From the NCBI RefSeq assembly GCF_000471905.2, contig NW_006500031.1, forward strand, positions 1,239,048-1,303,047: 64,000 nt of DNA, written 5' to 3'. Positions 35,076-47,000 of this stretch are shown here, piece after piece. The notes under the pieces are model-generated. The model made no database searches. It was not told the origin of the DNA and worked only from the letters and a program-made list of their open reading frames with translations. Source of the DNA: Amborella trichopoda. Lineage: Eukaryota > Streptophyta > Magnoliopsida > Amborellales > Amborellaceae. The translations under genes and the position numbers were made by a program. Within the stretch, counting starts at the first letter, position 1. Every line of letters starts with the position of its first letter.

Positions 35076-38000
35076 TAACCATCCGGTATCAGCAATAGAT
35101 GGCTAACTGGTATCGTCCTAACCTGATGGTATTGGAGCTGCAAGCATGTTATGCTAAATTTAAACCAGATGCTAACACTGTATATTGGTGGGGAAAATGA
35201 AGCTTTTTATGTGAAAGCAATGTATGTTCCTCCCACTATCAAAAGTCGTTAACTTCTGGTAATTATCAAAATTCACCCATCATAACCAACTTTGTTTGGA
35301 ACAAGTTGGAATGCTCCTTGCGCCTCATTTTCGAATTTGTTTCAGCCATCTTGTTATGATACTAATTAGTCATATAATACATGTTTTGTTTGAAACATAA
35401 TAGCTCCCCCACTCTACAGACAAATCTGCTTGAGCAAAGAAGACATATCTTAATTGACATTGATAGTTTGGGGAGCTCCTAGAATAATGCTTAAAACTGA
35501 AGTAGTACAAATGCTTCTACCAAGTGATGCGTGAAATTCTCTCAACTCGTCACCTTGTGAATTTCATGCATCACTTGTGCGCACATGGTGTGCGCACAAG
35601 CTTCAGTCCAAATCACTTCAATTGCAACCATACATAGCTTAGAAGTAGCATTAGTTCATGAACCATAATTTCTACCATGACATTCCTCAATCAATGTTTA
35701 TCAGCCTTTAAGATAGTGTCTGTTCATTCTTCACAGCACAGCATCAAAGCAAACTGAGCTATTCCTGACTTCCAAAAAACCAATTTGCAGCAGACTCAAA
35801 AAATACAAAAGCAATCTAAATGTAGGAAATAACCCATGTTTTCCTACTACAATCACAAGGGCATATTTATTACTGCCAAATAGTAGACTCCAGACATGGT
35901 TTCAGCATGCCAGAAATCTCCATAAGGGCAAACTTTTACATTCATCTCCAGCGAATGACCTGCAAAAAATTCGGGCATTTCTTACATCAGGAAAATCCAA
36001 AAATTTTCATATAAAAAATTATATAGCCAATAAAGAGAAACATGGAATAATTCAGGGTATAAGCTATAATTTTGTTTGCTGATTATTTCTTCTGAGCTAA
36101 TCATTTGCAGAAGTGGCAACCTTTACGATTTTCTATGCATGAAAATTAGAGATTCTCAAAAGGTACAGAAAGATTTATCAGATAAGATTTATTTATGCAT
36201 TGTTTTCCCTTATATCAATAATATCATGAGAACAATTTCAATTGAATATAAGGAATGATTACATGACATTTATTTCACAAGCGTATAGAACATAGAGATA
36301 GACATACATGGACATACATGAATACAACTCATGTTTGTGCATGAGCACATGCATGTATCAGTACATGGTTACACATGTCCAGACATACATAAATATGCCC
36401 TCCAAGGTAAGTTGTTTTGGTAGGAGGAATGTAGCCTAATTTCAGGATTCTACAAACAGGTCTCATCCTACGGTAGATTGTATTTTCAAGCTTCAGTCAA
36501 TGGCTTCTAGTTCCATTAACCATCATGCATAGACTCATGTTAATGAAGAGACTATAAAGCTCTTCAAAAAAATTCAAATCTACCAAATTGGAACTCAATG
36601 CACAACTCCCAAATTATAGAATAGAACATTCAAATTTCCACATTATTTCCGTTTTCTGTGCTTTTATCCATCAGGTTTCTGGAAATTTAAAAATTCAAAA
36701 CTTAGGACTTCGTATAGTTTTCTTTCCTCTGTGAAATTCAGCACCTAAGGCTCTTAAATGAGAATCATGAAAGCAATCTTAGCTATTTTTTTCCCTCCAA
36801 AGACAAGAGTAAAACCAGTTGAAACTTCTATCCACAAATATCTCTTCACAAACACACAATAGTGCCAAGGGGAACAAATTATGGATGAAAAATTACAAAC
36901 GAGCATGTCCTTAATAAAATGCTCACATACTCTTAGGTTGGGAATGATGAAAAAGGAGAAAGACAAAGAAAAGAATCTTAAGTTGGACAAATACAATTCA
37001 TAAACAACAATCACAAAAGGAAGCATGTATTCACAAATATTCACTTTTGTAGCCACACAAAAGAAGCACACCAATATGAAGAAACTGTCTATACAAGAGA
37101 GAAAAAAACTCCCACACGCTATGCATAAAACCGTGTTGTCGACCTTTTTCTTGATCTATTATTCCTTCCTGGAAGGCTACTGCAGTAAAATCCTCTCTCC
37201 TCCATGAAAGTAAAATTCATATCATAAGTTGAGGTTGGATAATTGCATTCTTCTATAAATTATTGGAGAGGCAGTATATCTAAATTGTTGAAATCTCAGA
37301 ACCCTAGGATTCCCATCGGTACGTGTCATGGTTTGACACTTACGCTGGACCACCCCACCATCATGACATGTTAATATTACACCACTAGTTACATAGGTGT
37401 GTTTGTTTCCCCATGCATCTAGATCAGCATCACATGAGTAGTATGGCACCCCATCTAAAAAAAGCACACAGTGACTACCCCTTAATGAATAAAAACAACG
37501 TTATATCACACTATTTCACATATTAAGGTATTCCACTTCAAACTTCCCCCCATGTTAACCCGAGCTTAATATGATAACAATGATGCTGAGGCCACATATA
37601 AAACACAATAAGGCTACCAGATCAATTGATACAACGAAAATATTGCTCTCTGAATCAAAAGTTCACAACCATAAGAAAGTATATTCATTTATCAACACAG
37701 GCCAGTGGAACTACTTCTTTGGTGATCACCTTAACCATAATCAAAGCATTAATAACGCTATCCATTAAAGGTTGACCCAAACTTACCATACTTAGCACCA
37801 AATAATCAATTCATTCCTTTCAAATCCAAAGTCAATCAATTCACTCCTTTCAAAGCGAAATTGAAAGCATGCGTAGTCAAAGATTTCCAATGTACCCAAT
37901 GGAAGACTACGAGTAAGGTATTTGGTTTTAAGAAATAAATAGAATGGAATAACCCGAGTTCCCCTGAAATCTGTACTTAATTCGCACTCACAGCAGTGAT

Positions 38001-38672
38001 TATAAAGAGCCCTAGAAACAATATTAGTGTAAATCAAAGAGCTATATGGCAAATTCCTCCTTAATTGCTCGCCAAACTAAAATAAACTAACAGGATAGAC
38101 CCATAAAAAACGAGATAAAATGAATTTAACGAAGCCAGAAGGTTGATCTGCCGGTAAATGTACCCTAAATTTCAAATCAAAATGAGTAAACTTTACATAG
38201 AAAACCTTTTCAATAAACCAAACCCCATTAAAAAAAATTCTCCTTGATTACTCTTGCATTCAAACTCAACTAAACCTAAAGAAATCAGACTGTAAATCGT
38301 CAGATGAAGCGCCCTAAAGTTCCAATAACAACAAATAAGACCTATTATCAATCAGGTAAAATCAAATGATAACACAATAAATTCACTCATCAATCACTTG
38401 TCTAGCCAAAAGAGACTGCACTGAGATAATTTAGAACATATAACCTGTCAATAGTTAAACCTTAAATGCCCGTTGATATAAAAAAAAAACCATGTTAATT
38501 GTAAACAGTTTACTCAATAATCGAGTCTATCCCTAATCGCTTACCAAACCAGTGGAAAAATAACCAGAAGAAACCATACCGATTCACTTTCCGATAGTTA
38601 TTTCCTAGAAATCGAGAAGTCGATGAATTCAAAGTCAATACTAAAACCCTAATTTGCATAAGACCGTACCGA
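35076..38672. other. Gene-poor stretch, possible 3' exons of the small gene at 38.8 kb
   Basis: Many short frames occur but none resembles a known protein. A minus-strand TTTTTTGCAG at about 35960-35969 followed by a segment with AATAAATA could be a 3' UTR exon of the small minus-strand gene starting at 38816; this is weak. No transposon ends were recognised. Confidence 0.35.
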
Positions 38673-38816
38673 TCAATCTGTGAGATTTTCTAATTTCTTT
38701 TTCTTGGGTAGAGGTGGGCTATAGTAGAGTGAGGCCGCCATGGCAGCTGGGAAAATCACGAATTTCGCTATGTTCGCGAGCTTGGCAACCAGAGGCTTGC
38801 CTCTCATGAACGCCAT
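38673..38816 (-). CDS. Possible 47-residue small hydrophobic protein
   Basis: A complete ATG-to-TGA frame begins MAFMRGKPLVAKLANIAKFV and continues with an Ala/Ile/Phe/Pro hydrophobic stretch (IFPAAMAASLYYSPPLP), then a Lys-rich tail (KKKKLENLTD). A basic amphipathic start followed by one hydrophobic segment is typical of very small mitochondrial inner-membrane proteins. No intron is needed. Local GC content is higher than that of its surroundings. I do not recognise a family, and a 47-codon frame can arise by chance, so confidence is moderate. A MITE sits 104 bp upstream of its ATG. Confidence 0.45.
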   Translation of the reverse strand: MAFMRGKPLVAKLANIAKFVIFPAAMAASLYYSPPLPKKKKLENLTD

Positions 38817-38920
38817 TTCTATTTCTCCTCTGAACTCAGTCCTCCGCACTCCTTTCTCTATCGAGAAGCTCGTTATTAACTTATTATGTCTAAAGACTCA
38901 AGACTATGGTATTTAGTCCA

Positions 38921-39396
38921 GGGAAAGGTTTCTATGCTTCCCCGACAGGTTAGAAGTTCCGTATTCCCCCTTATCCAACCGTTCATTTTGAATGGAGTGC
39001 TAAGATTGCTCCCATCACAATATCTGCACTATTTTATTTCAAATTTTTTTTTCTATAAACTATTTTGACACCAAATTTTGAACGTCCATTTCTCTATTAA
39101 ACTCGCACTAACGAAAAATATCAATAAAATATTTTTAATAAAATATTTTTTGTCATTATATTTTATCGAAAATTTATTTTTAATATTTTTTATAAGTACA
39201 CGCCCCAATGAAGAAGATAACACATACCAAATTTCTTATTCATACAATTTGTATAAAAAAAACTAAAAATAAAATATTTTGAGATGTCGGATCTAAGATC
39301 AAACGGTGACTAACTCTGTTGATCAAAATTGGACGGCTGGATGGTAGGAGGTGGATATAACTTCTATGTTATAGGGGAAGCATAGAAAGCTTGCCC
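38921..39396. mobile_element. Mutator-type MITE, family C, intact copy
   Basis: The 476-bp element has inverted ends (left GGGAAAGGTTTCTATGCTTC, right GAAGCATAGAAAGCTTGCCC) of about 23 bp. The exact 9-bp direct repeat TTTAGTCCA flanks it at 38912-38920 and 39397-39405. It has no coding capacity. Relatives lie at 46461-47000 and about 47335-47770. Confidence 0.85.
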
Positions 39397-39429
39397 TTTA
39401 GTCCATTGATGATTGAAAGAAAATGGTTT

Positions 39430-39795
39430 GATGGGGCTGCTAAAAAAATAAATAAAGCCTCATATCGCAGCTCATCAAAAATTACGATTCAAGTGTTGAA
39501 AAACCTTTAAATCGATCATCTCAGTTTAAATATTATGGTTATGTAAAAAACTTAGGATTTCAAATTCTGAAAACAGTGTATATTGCAATAAATCATCTAG
39601 GCCATTCATTTCCTCCTAAAAAAAAGTGTTTTTAGATCTTCAATAGTTGCTTTCAATTTTTATTTTTGGTATTGAAAATTAATTTTAAAGCCATCATGAA
39701 GATTTTCGGATGCAGAAAGTGCTTTATTGGCTTTATGGACGTAGATTTGAGATGAGGTTTTATTTTGTTTTCACAAAGCCTAGCCCTATTTAATA
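39430..39795. repeat. MITE-like dispersed repeat, family A
   Basis: It starts GATGGGGCTGCTAAAAAAAT with AAAGCCTCATATCGCAG, and ends ATTTGAGATGAGGTTTTATT ... CAAAGCCTAGCCCTATT, a degenerate inverted pair. It shares internal phrases with copies at 23360, 44130, 45920 and 9700. Confidence 0.6.
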
Positions 39796-40139
39796 TTGAA
39801 TGTTGATGGAACGCCTTTTTCTTAGTCAAAATATGTCGCGCTCCCATGGGAGCATATAAATGTAGTGTGGTATTCATTGTATTTATTTATTTTGAATGTT
39901 AACATGCAACTTATCATTAATTCAAATGTAAAACACAAGATGTTCAAGCAAAGACACAAGATTACTAAAATGAATAACCAACAAAGAGGGAGTATGGACT
40001 CGTCATGTGGCAAGAATATCGACATCTTCATTCGCCTCTCTATAACAATGTTGGACCGTTGTCATAGAGGTTGACAAAATATCTCAAATTTAACGATAAA
40101 TAATAATTAATCTCCAAGGAATATGGTATTTCTCTTACT

Positions 40140-40600
40140 CCAGGCAATGACATTCGCCGAGTCTCATTCGATAATCCCACCCTATTCCAAAGTGCATGAC
40201 AATTTTAGACCTTCTAATAAACCTAGTGCTTTCGCCTCATTTGTTGTTGTGATACCACAAAGACCAGAGTAAAACAATATAAAGTGACCCAAATTATTTA
40301 TGATGAGACCGCTATAACCAGCCGGCCCTGGATTGCCAAGTTAACTTCCATCAAAATTAAGTTTGAAGAAACTCACTAGTGATAGTATCCAAACAACCTC
40401 ACTACAAATGTTGGTAGTAACACCAATAGTCACCACTACCAAGGGATTGCTAATGATAAGGCTTTTAAGAATAAAACCACTGTCTTTAAGTGTAATTAAC
40501 CAATCAACTGCAACTGCCAAAACATTTAATTTTAAGGTAAACAGATTTATATTTATATTATCAAATACTCTTCTATTTCTTTCATTCCACACACACATAA
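40140..40600 (-). pseudogene. Retroelement RNase H-like fragment
   Basis: Minus-strand reading gives WNERNRRVFD, then FFKLNFDGS, a stop, then LGNPGPAGYSGLIINNLGHF, then TTTNEAKALGLLEGLKLSC and a late IIE-stop-DSANVIA. This is the plant RNase H type found at the C-terminus of non-LTR retroelement ORFs (NFDGS and NEAEA motifs). Stops show it is dead. Confidence 0.75.
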
Positions 40601-40856
40601 TAAAACTAAGTCAGTAGATCTCCAAAAAATAGTTTCCATCCTTGAAATAGTCATTATCGTATTTGACCTGATTTCTTCGTGACCACCTTATCAGTGCACA
40701 TGCTAAACCAATCTTTCAAAGCCCAGGGGGGTAGTCCAGCTTATATGGATAATTTGATTGATCATAATTAGTGATTTGAAAACTATAAAAAATAAAAAGT
40801 AACAAAAGAAATAAAATATAGGCCTATGGAATAAGAGATTTAGGTGGTAATTAGGA

Positions 40857-41047
40857 AACTCTATATAAGCTTGCAACCTTATCTATAGAAGTAAAGTTAT
40901 AATAATCTATATTTGACATTGTTTTTAAATATGTGCCAATTTTTTATAGTATTAAATGATGTGTTCAATGTACACATAGTTAAAATAGATGGTGTCAGAT
41001 GTCGTAACTTTATTTTTACAAGTAAGGTTGCAACCTTATAGAAGCCA
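40857..41047. mobile_element. Small MITE-like element with 40-bp inverted ends
   Basis: The left end reads CTCTATATAAGCTTGCAACC and the right end is the imperfect reverse complement, with GGTTGCAACCTTATAGAAG. Inverted similarity extends about 40 bp on each side (GAAGTAAAGTTA against GTAACTTTATTTTTAC). A clear target duplication was not found. Confidence 0.55.
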
Positions 41048-41334
41048 CACCCATGAAACACTAAATAAGCTTAATAAAAAAACAAATAAAAATATTATGT
41101 TGTGAGGGACAAGAGAAATGTTGGGGTGGGGTTCAGAGTGGGGATCGGGCTGGTATTGATACGTTTTTGGAATGGTGCTGGTCTCCAACCAGTTCCCCCT
41201 TTAGATCAGTGATTATTCTCGATCCATAATATTGGGTTTCGAAACCTTGTTAAACCTTGTGCACCTCGCTCTATCATGCTCTCATTGAGTCTCATTGATT
41301 TGGATAGATGAGACTTGAGTATTATATTTTTTGA

Positions 41335-41690
41335 AAGGGTGCAGTTGGCATACAATGCATCCGTATGGTATATAATTTGATGTAAAATGTTACAGGGATT
41401 ATCTCAAAATCTATTTTTATATCTAATTATAATATTTTAAATTTAAAAAATGGTTAAAATCAAGTAGATCTATAAATATATGAAAATCCTGAAAATGGAC
41501 GGTGTAGATAATATGTTGTAAAATGACTTAAAATCTGTTTATTTTTCATAATCATACATCTCGATGAATAATCAAAGGGTTTTTCAACATTAAAATTACC
41601 TTTTCTGATGGATTTTTGAGGGGCCATCCGTAGTTCTACATTATAAGGTAGTATCTTATATAAACTTTTTCCTTTTTGAAAGATTATATG
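41335..41690. repeat. MITE-like dispersed repeat, family B
   Basis: It closely matches 44895-45295: GGGTGCAGTTGGCATACA at the start, then TATAATTTGATGTAAAATG, GATCTATAAATATATGAAA, GGTGTAGATAATATGTTG, CAAAGGGTTTTTCAACATTA, and an end with CTACATTATAAGGTAG. Confidence 0.65.
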
Positions 41691-42499
41691 AGTCTATCAG
41701 AGCTTAAAAATTGGCTAAATGTGCACCTCATCTAGGTGCTCTTAAGTAAAAATGAAAAGAAAAATATACACCCAAAACTCGACATGTTGCCATTTACTGT
41801 GAATGCCGATTGTCCAAATTGCTTTAGGTAATCCGGCCCATACCGTTCCATGTTCCTTGGCCCGAGTGGCTTTAGGAACTTATCCAAAACAAAAGACACA
41901 CATTCATAAATGCAGTATGAAATTGAACAACCGATCCACAGTCTCATCAACAGGTTGCACTCTGCTCTGATGGAGGGAACAGTGATTCCCAATAAAATCA
42001 TTAATTCATTTGCATGTTCCACTCTTGCCTCCATACATATCGAATCCATTGATTGGACGGTGATAATCCTTATCGTCGTCTTCTTATCACAACCATGTGG
42101 ATCACATTATACATTTCCCAACAATAACGAGGAGAATGTACTGTGATTATGGCACATATATAATGGCATAGTCACGAAGGGAAGGTAAATGTGGTCCACA
42201 TGACCACATGAAGTAAGCACTCTATATGCTCAACGGGCTAGATTGTGTAGCATCACCTTGGTACTGCACTCTCCAATCCTCGTCCGATCTATTGATTGGA
42301 TGGCGATGCCCGCATGATCGAATGTTTCATGTGGTCTCATGGATCATGATAAGCTCTCTCAATATGAAATAATAGAGATTGCTCGATCTTGTTTTGTACA
42401 GTGTTACTCTCAAACAGAGGAGAGATATTAATTAAAAAAGGGTCATATTCATTTAAAGAAAATTATGTAAGGCCAGGTTTCATGATATAGAAGACACCG

Positions 42500-42785
42500 T
42501 TACATAAATTTTATTATTATTATTATTATTTAGAAAGATACAAAAAGTTGGAAAACAAATTTTAATTAATGATATTGAAGAGGCATGAGAGGTTGCTTCT
42601 TTGGGCAGGGCGTCTGTATCTCCATTTTTCTCTCGGTTGGCATGGATGAAGGACACTTTTTTGTCACAGAGAGCAAATATGATATCATCTATAATGAAAC
42701 CCCAGGGCTTCACACCAAGCGATTACATTAGTTGAGTCTCTTTCGATGATAATATTAATGTATTGTATATTCAATTTGGCGATGA
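42500..42785 (-). pseudogene. Second retroelement RNase H-like fragment
   Basis: Minus-strand reading across one frameshift gives IIERDSTNVIAWC, then FIIDDIIFALCDKKVSFIHA, then NREKNGDTDALPKEATSHAS. The last block matches the RNase H C-terminal signature (a HxxRxxNxxADALA-like motif, here altered). It overlaps in content with the end of 40140-40600, so it comes from a different copy. Confidence 0.7.
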
Positions 42786-43749
42786 TAATATTAGCAATCA
42801 CATAGGATGGCTTGACAACGCTCCTCCTTAGCTCTTGACCTACCTTTTAAAATACATAAGTTTCTTTCTTTCCAAACATTCTACAAGATCTAGGCCAACA
42901 TGGTTTTCCAATCCATGAATTGGATTGGCTCAAGTTCGGATCGTATTAGGTGATGTGTGTGTCTGTTAGAATATTTCAGAGTTGGCCTGGGCTAGCAACC
43001 TAAACTTCTTCATGCCTAGTGAGCCCAGAGCCTTCAGGTGTATTCCAAACCCAGTTTGGGGTTCTGCCCATTTGGCAACCCTACCAACAATATGGGTAGG
43101 GTAGCTTTTTAGGCTTGGCTTGGGCTAGCGGTGCAAAAATTGTTTCGGACTGGTGAGCCAAGAACCCGGCACGAGGCCTGGCTCAATTGGGAACGCTAAA
43201 AAAATGACATCTGCATAGAAACCATATGATTTTTGCACATAATCTATAACTTTCAGATATTAAGTTTTCGATAAAAATCTAATAAATACCTGATAAAAAA
43301 GACCCAATCGATAATATCCCAATAAATTTCTCGATAAAAATATAGCATTAATGATAATTCTCACTAAGCCATTGACTATGAAATTTGAAGTCTAAAAAAT
43401 CACTTTTACCCTTGACTGCAAAATTGGAAGCCTAAAAAATAATGCAGACATGTGAATGCCAAAAATAAAGGATCGAAAAAATTTGTTTCAAAATAGACAA
43501 TTTTCAAGGCCTCCTATCTATTACTTTTTTACAAATCTATATATTTTTTCACATCTAAGGTCGAAATGATCAATTTGTATAAAAAAAAATTATGGATTCC
43601 CCAATTTGTACTTTTTAGGTATGCCCCCAACACTTTTAATACGATATTATTAACTTTAATATTGTTTTTTTATATAAATTGACTTTTTTTAGACCAAAAT
43701 ACTCATTTTTTTTACAATGTTTTCCACTCTCTCTTTAAGCCATCTGACA

Positions 43750-44020
43750 CAAAATGTGTTGGACCGGCACAACTTATATAGAGCTTACTCTATATTCACA
43801 TTTTTGTGCTGGATGTGCTGGTTACAACCTGTACAACTGGTTCAACACATTTTTTGTACCAGGTTGGCTCTATATTCAATATTTTTTTGTACCAGGTTGG
43901 CTCTATATTCAATACATTTTTTGTACCAGGTTGGCTCTATATTTCGTGCCAAACACAAGCCGGTCAGACATATTTTTGTGCTGGACCGAAGCACGTTGGG
44001 CGTCATATTTTGGAAACATG
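43750..44020. repeat. Degenerate minisatellite with GCTGGA/CCAGGTTGG core
   Basis: Three near-identical units of about 33-36 bp containing TTGTACCAGGTTGGCTCTAT occur at about 43853, 43888 and 43920, flanked by looser copies of GTGTTGGACCGG, GTGCTGGATGTGCTGG and GTGCTGGACCG. The core and the spacing resemble the array at 11219-11640. Three forward frames stay open across it, with no family resemblance. Confidence 0.65.
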
Positions 44021-44129
44021 GATTAAACGAAGATATATTTTAGTCTAAAAATATTCTTTTTTTTACCTAGGGATGGTTGCAAATGAAAAACAGTGTTGAG
44101 AGTCTTAATAGCAGTATAGAGTGTTGGGG

Positions 44130-44535
44130 AAGAATGCATAGAAAATACAAAGGATGAGGTTTTTGTAAAAGGATATGAAAACAAATGAAAGCCTCACCCG
44201 AAATCGTCATCTACATAGCACTCTCAGCAACGTAAATCTTCATAAGGACTCTTAAATCAATTTCCAATATCGAGAATGACATTTGGAACTAAAAAAATTG
44301 ATACAGATCTTACGGATCTATAAACACTTATTTTTAGCGAGAAATGAACAGTCCAAATAATTTGTTATAATATACACTATTTTTAGAGCCTGAAATCCTA
44401 TTTTTTTTCCACAATTATAATTTTCAAGCTAAGATGAGCGATGTAAATATTTTTAAATACTTGAATTGAAATTTTCAATGAATTATGAGATGAATTACTT
44501 ATTTTGATAGGGCTGCAGCCCTATCAAACTATTTC
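44130..44535. repeat. MITE-like dispersed repeat, family A (reverse orientation)
   Basis: Read on the minus strand it matches the other copies. Its terminus is a perfect 26-bp palindrome at 44503-44528 centred on GGGCTGCAGCCC. The opposite end has GAAAGCCTCACCC. Internal phrases include the reverse forms of CAACTTAAG/ATCATCTC and AACAAATTATTTGGAC. Confidence 0.65.
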
Positions 44536-44571
44536 CAAATACAAATGGACCTCGTTTTTATGACTCCCCCG

Positions 44572-45505
44572 ACCATTGTTGGCAAAACCGAGTGATCTAA
44601 CTGCCAAACGTCAGGTTCGACGGTTTTGGACATCGACCTGTATTTAAAAAAAAAAAAATCTATATATATATATATATTCCCAAAAATAAGGAATTTATTT
44701 TGTAATGTATTTTTTAATATTAATTATATTATGGTAAAGATTAAAAAATATTTTGATCTTTAATACTCACTTTTATATTTTCCCATCGTTTTTAAAAAAT
44801 TAAAAAATATCTCTAGGCACAAATCAATTAATTAAAATCCATTTTTTTAATTAATTTTCAACTTCATTTGAATTTGTTTTGTTTTAATCATTCTATAGGG
44901 TGCAGTTAGCATACATATGCATCAGTAGCTGTAGAGGTAAGGTGCACCTTTAAAATTTATCATGGTATATAATTTGATGTAAAATATTTTTAAGATTATC
45001 TCAAAATATATTTTTGTATCTAATTATAAAATTTTAAATTTCAAAATTGGTTAAAATCAAGAAGATCTATAAATATATGAAATCTTGAAAATGGATGGTG
45101 TAGATAATATGTTGTAAAATGCACTATTTATGAGACTTAAAATCTTTTTATTTTTCATGGTCCTACATCTCGATGTCGAGATGATCAATCAAAGGGTTTT
45201 TCAACATTAAAACTACCTTTTTCCAATAGATTTTTGAGGTGCATCCGTACTTCTACTTTATAAGGTTGCATCCTTAGATAAACTTTTTCTATATAAGGTT
45301 GCATCCTTAGATAAACTTTTTCTATATGCCTTTTATATTTTTTAGTATAATTTTTTTTTGTATCTTTCTTATTTTTTTCAACAATTGTTTGACCGTCCGG
45401 GACTTACCAGGTTAGAGCGATTCCGGTTTACCAGTTAAATTGGTTAAACTGCTTCCGGGCCCATATCCGATTAACCGTCCCGATTTAATTTTACAAACAC
45501 CGCCA
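44572..45505. mobile_element. Old MITE-like element with a nested family B copy
   Basis: Outer parts are GC-rich and roughly inverted: ACCGAGTGATCTAACTGCC near 44588 and GGTTTACCAGTTAAATTGG near 45427, with AT-rich sequence between. A family B repeat occupies 44895-45295. The ends are too decayed for a confident class. Confidence 0.35.
44895..45295. repeat. MITE-like dispersed repeat, family B
   Basis: It is the best partner of 41335-41690, from TAGGGTGCAGTTAGCATAC to CTACTTTATAAGGTTGCATC. A 33-bp piece of its right end (TATAAGGTTGCATCCTTAG) is repeated at about 45259 and 45296. Confidence 0.65.
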
Positions 45506-45919
45506 CTAACTCATCCTATTATCTTGCAGGCTCCCTCTAACATCTATTTTTATTATAGATTTCCATTATAAAATTTTATTATTTTAAAATTTTTCCATAT
45601 CCATTAGATAGGAGTCTTTAGGAGTGTGGAGATTCCCATCTTAAATATGGATGTTTACGAGGCTCACCTACCAAAAAACTTTTCCAATACAAATTGGGGG
45701 TATCCATTATTATTATTGAAGCATTTTTCAGCAATGCGAAGCCGCGTTTTCCCCGAACCGTACCCAAATGGTCTGCCACCTCTCTCTTTCGATGACAGCC
45801 TGGATATATTTGAAACCACGTCTGCTCTCTCGTTCTTTTCCTCTCTCTCTCTCTCCACTTGCACTGTTCCCTCTCTCTTGCTTTGGACGGCAGCCTTTAT
45901 CGTTTAGGAACCTCATTCA

Positions 45920-46285
45920 ATACGGCTGCACCCCTACTATAAATAAATAAAACTTCAACCTCGTAACTCGACAAAAACTGTAATTCAAGTATCGTAAAAC
46001 TCTACATCCACCATCCATCTCAGCTTGAGTGTCATGGTTACGAAAGAAAATTACGATTTTAAGTTTTTAAAAAATGAGTATTGTAACAAATTATTTAGAC
46101 CGTCTATCTCGTCTTAAAAAAGTAAATTAAGATATGTATATTTTTTTTTAGTTTTAAATTTTATTATCGGTATTGAAAATTAATTTTAAAACCATTATAA
46201 ATATTTTTATTGGTGAAAGTGCTTTTCAAATAAAGATTTGAGATGAGACTTTATTTTGTTTTCATAAAGCCCAGGCTTTATAAGC
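45920..46285. repeat. MITE-like dispersed repeat, family A
   Basis: It starts ACGGCTGCACCCCTACTATA and ends GATTTGAGATGAGACTTTAT ... AAAGCCCAGGCTTTAT. It shares with 39430-39795 the phrases GGTATTGAAAATTAATTTTA and TCATGGTTACG. Confidence 0.6.
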
Positions 46286-46460
46286 ACTTTATAGTCCCGA
46301 CACAAGTAACTTGCCTTTCCTAAAAATGGATACATCGACTCACTCAACATTTAATGCACCGCCAGGAAGAGCGTCTCTCTCTCTCTCTTTTTCTTTTATT
46401 TTGGTATTTCATCATGTTTGCTGCTTAATTGCCACGTCCCGAGGAAAGGAAATGTTTTAA

Positions 46461-47000
46461 GGGAAAGCTTTTTTATGCCACCTTGACACCGTATAAGTTC
46501 TACATCCCCCTTATCCAATTTTCATGTTTGAATGGGTGGGTTAAGATTGTCTCAATCAAAACGTCAGTATCTATATTTTTTTATTTTTTATTTTTTATTT
46601 ATAAATTATTTTGACACCAAATTTGTAACCTTCATTTTTATATTAAACTTACACTAACGAAAAATATAAAAAAATTAATTTTAATAAAATAAAATTACCA
46701 AAATAACTTTGAAAATTCCTAGAGGTATTCTGGTCATTATTTTTATCAATAATTTATTGTTAATATTTTTTATAGGTGCGCCCCAATGAAAAGATAGCAC
46801 GTACCAAATTTCATATTTAGAAAAATTCTATTAAAAAAATAAAAAATAAAATAATTTGAGACGTCGAATTTAAGATCAAACGATGAGTGGCTCTCTTGAT
46901 AAAAAATGGACGGTTGGATGGTAAGGGGAACATAGAATTTCTATGGTGTAAGGGGAACATAGAATTTATATGGTGTAAGGGGAACATAGAAAGCTTTCCC
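46461..47000. mobile_element. Mutator-type MITE, family C, expanded copy
   Basis: It starts GGGAAAGCTTTTTTATGCC and ends ACATAGAAAGCTTTCCC. Flanking 9-mers ATGTTTTAA and ATTTTTTAA agree at 8 of 9. The right end carries three tandem copies of a roughly 27-bp unit with AAGGGGAACATAGAA, making it 64 bp longer than the copy at 38921. Confidence 0.75.

Noticed and set aside
34762-35082. 106-codon minus-strand frame with repeated RKAPLLWL
   Set aside because: Product of the 98-bp minisatellite; no independent evidence of coding.
43717-44048. Three overlapping plus-strand frames
   Set aside because: All three frames are open because of the 33-36 bp repeats; none resembles a protein family.
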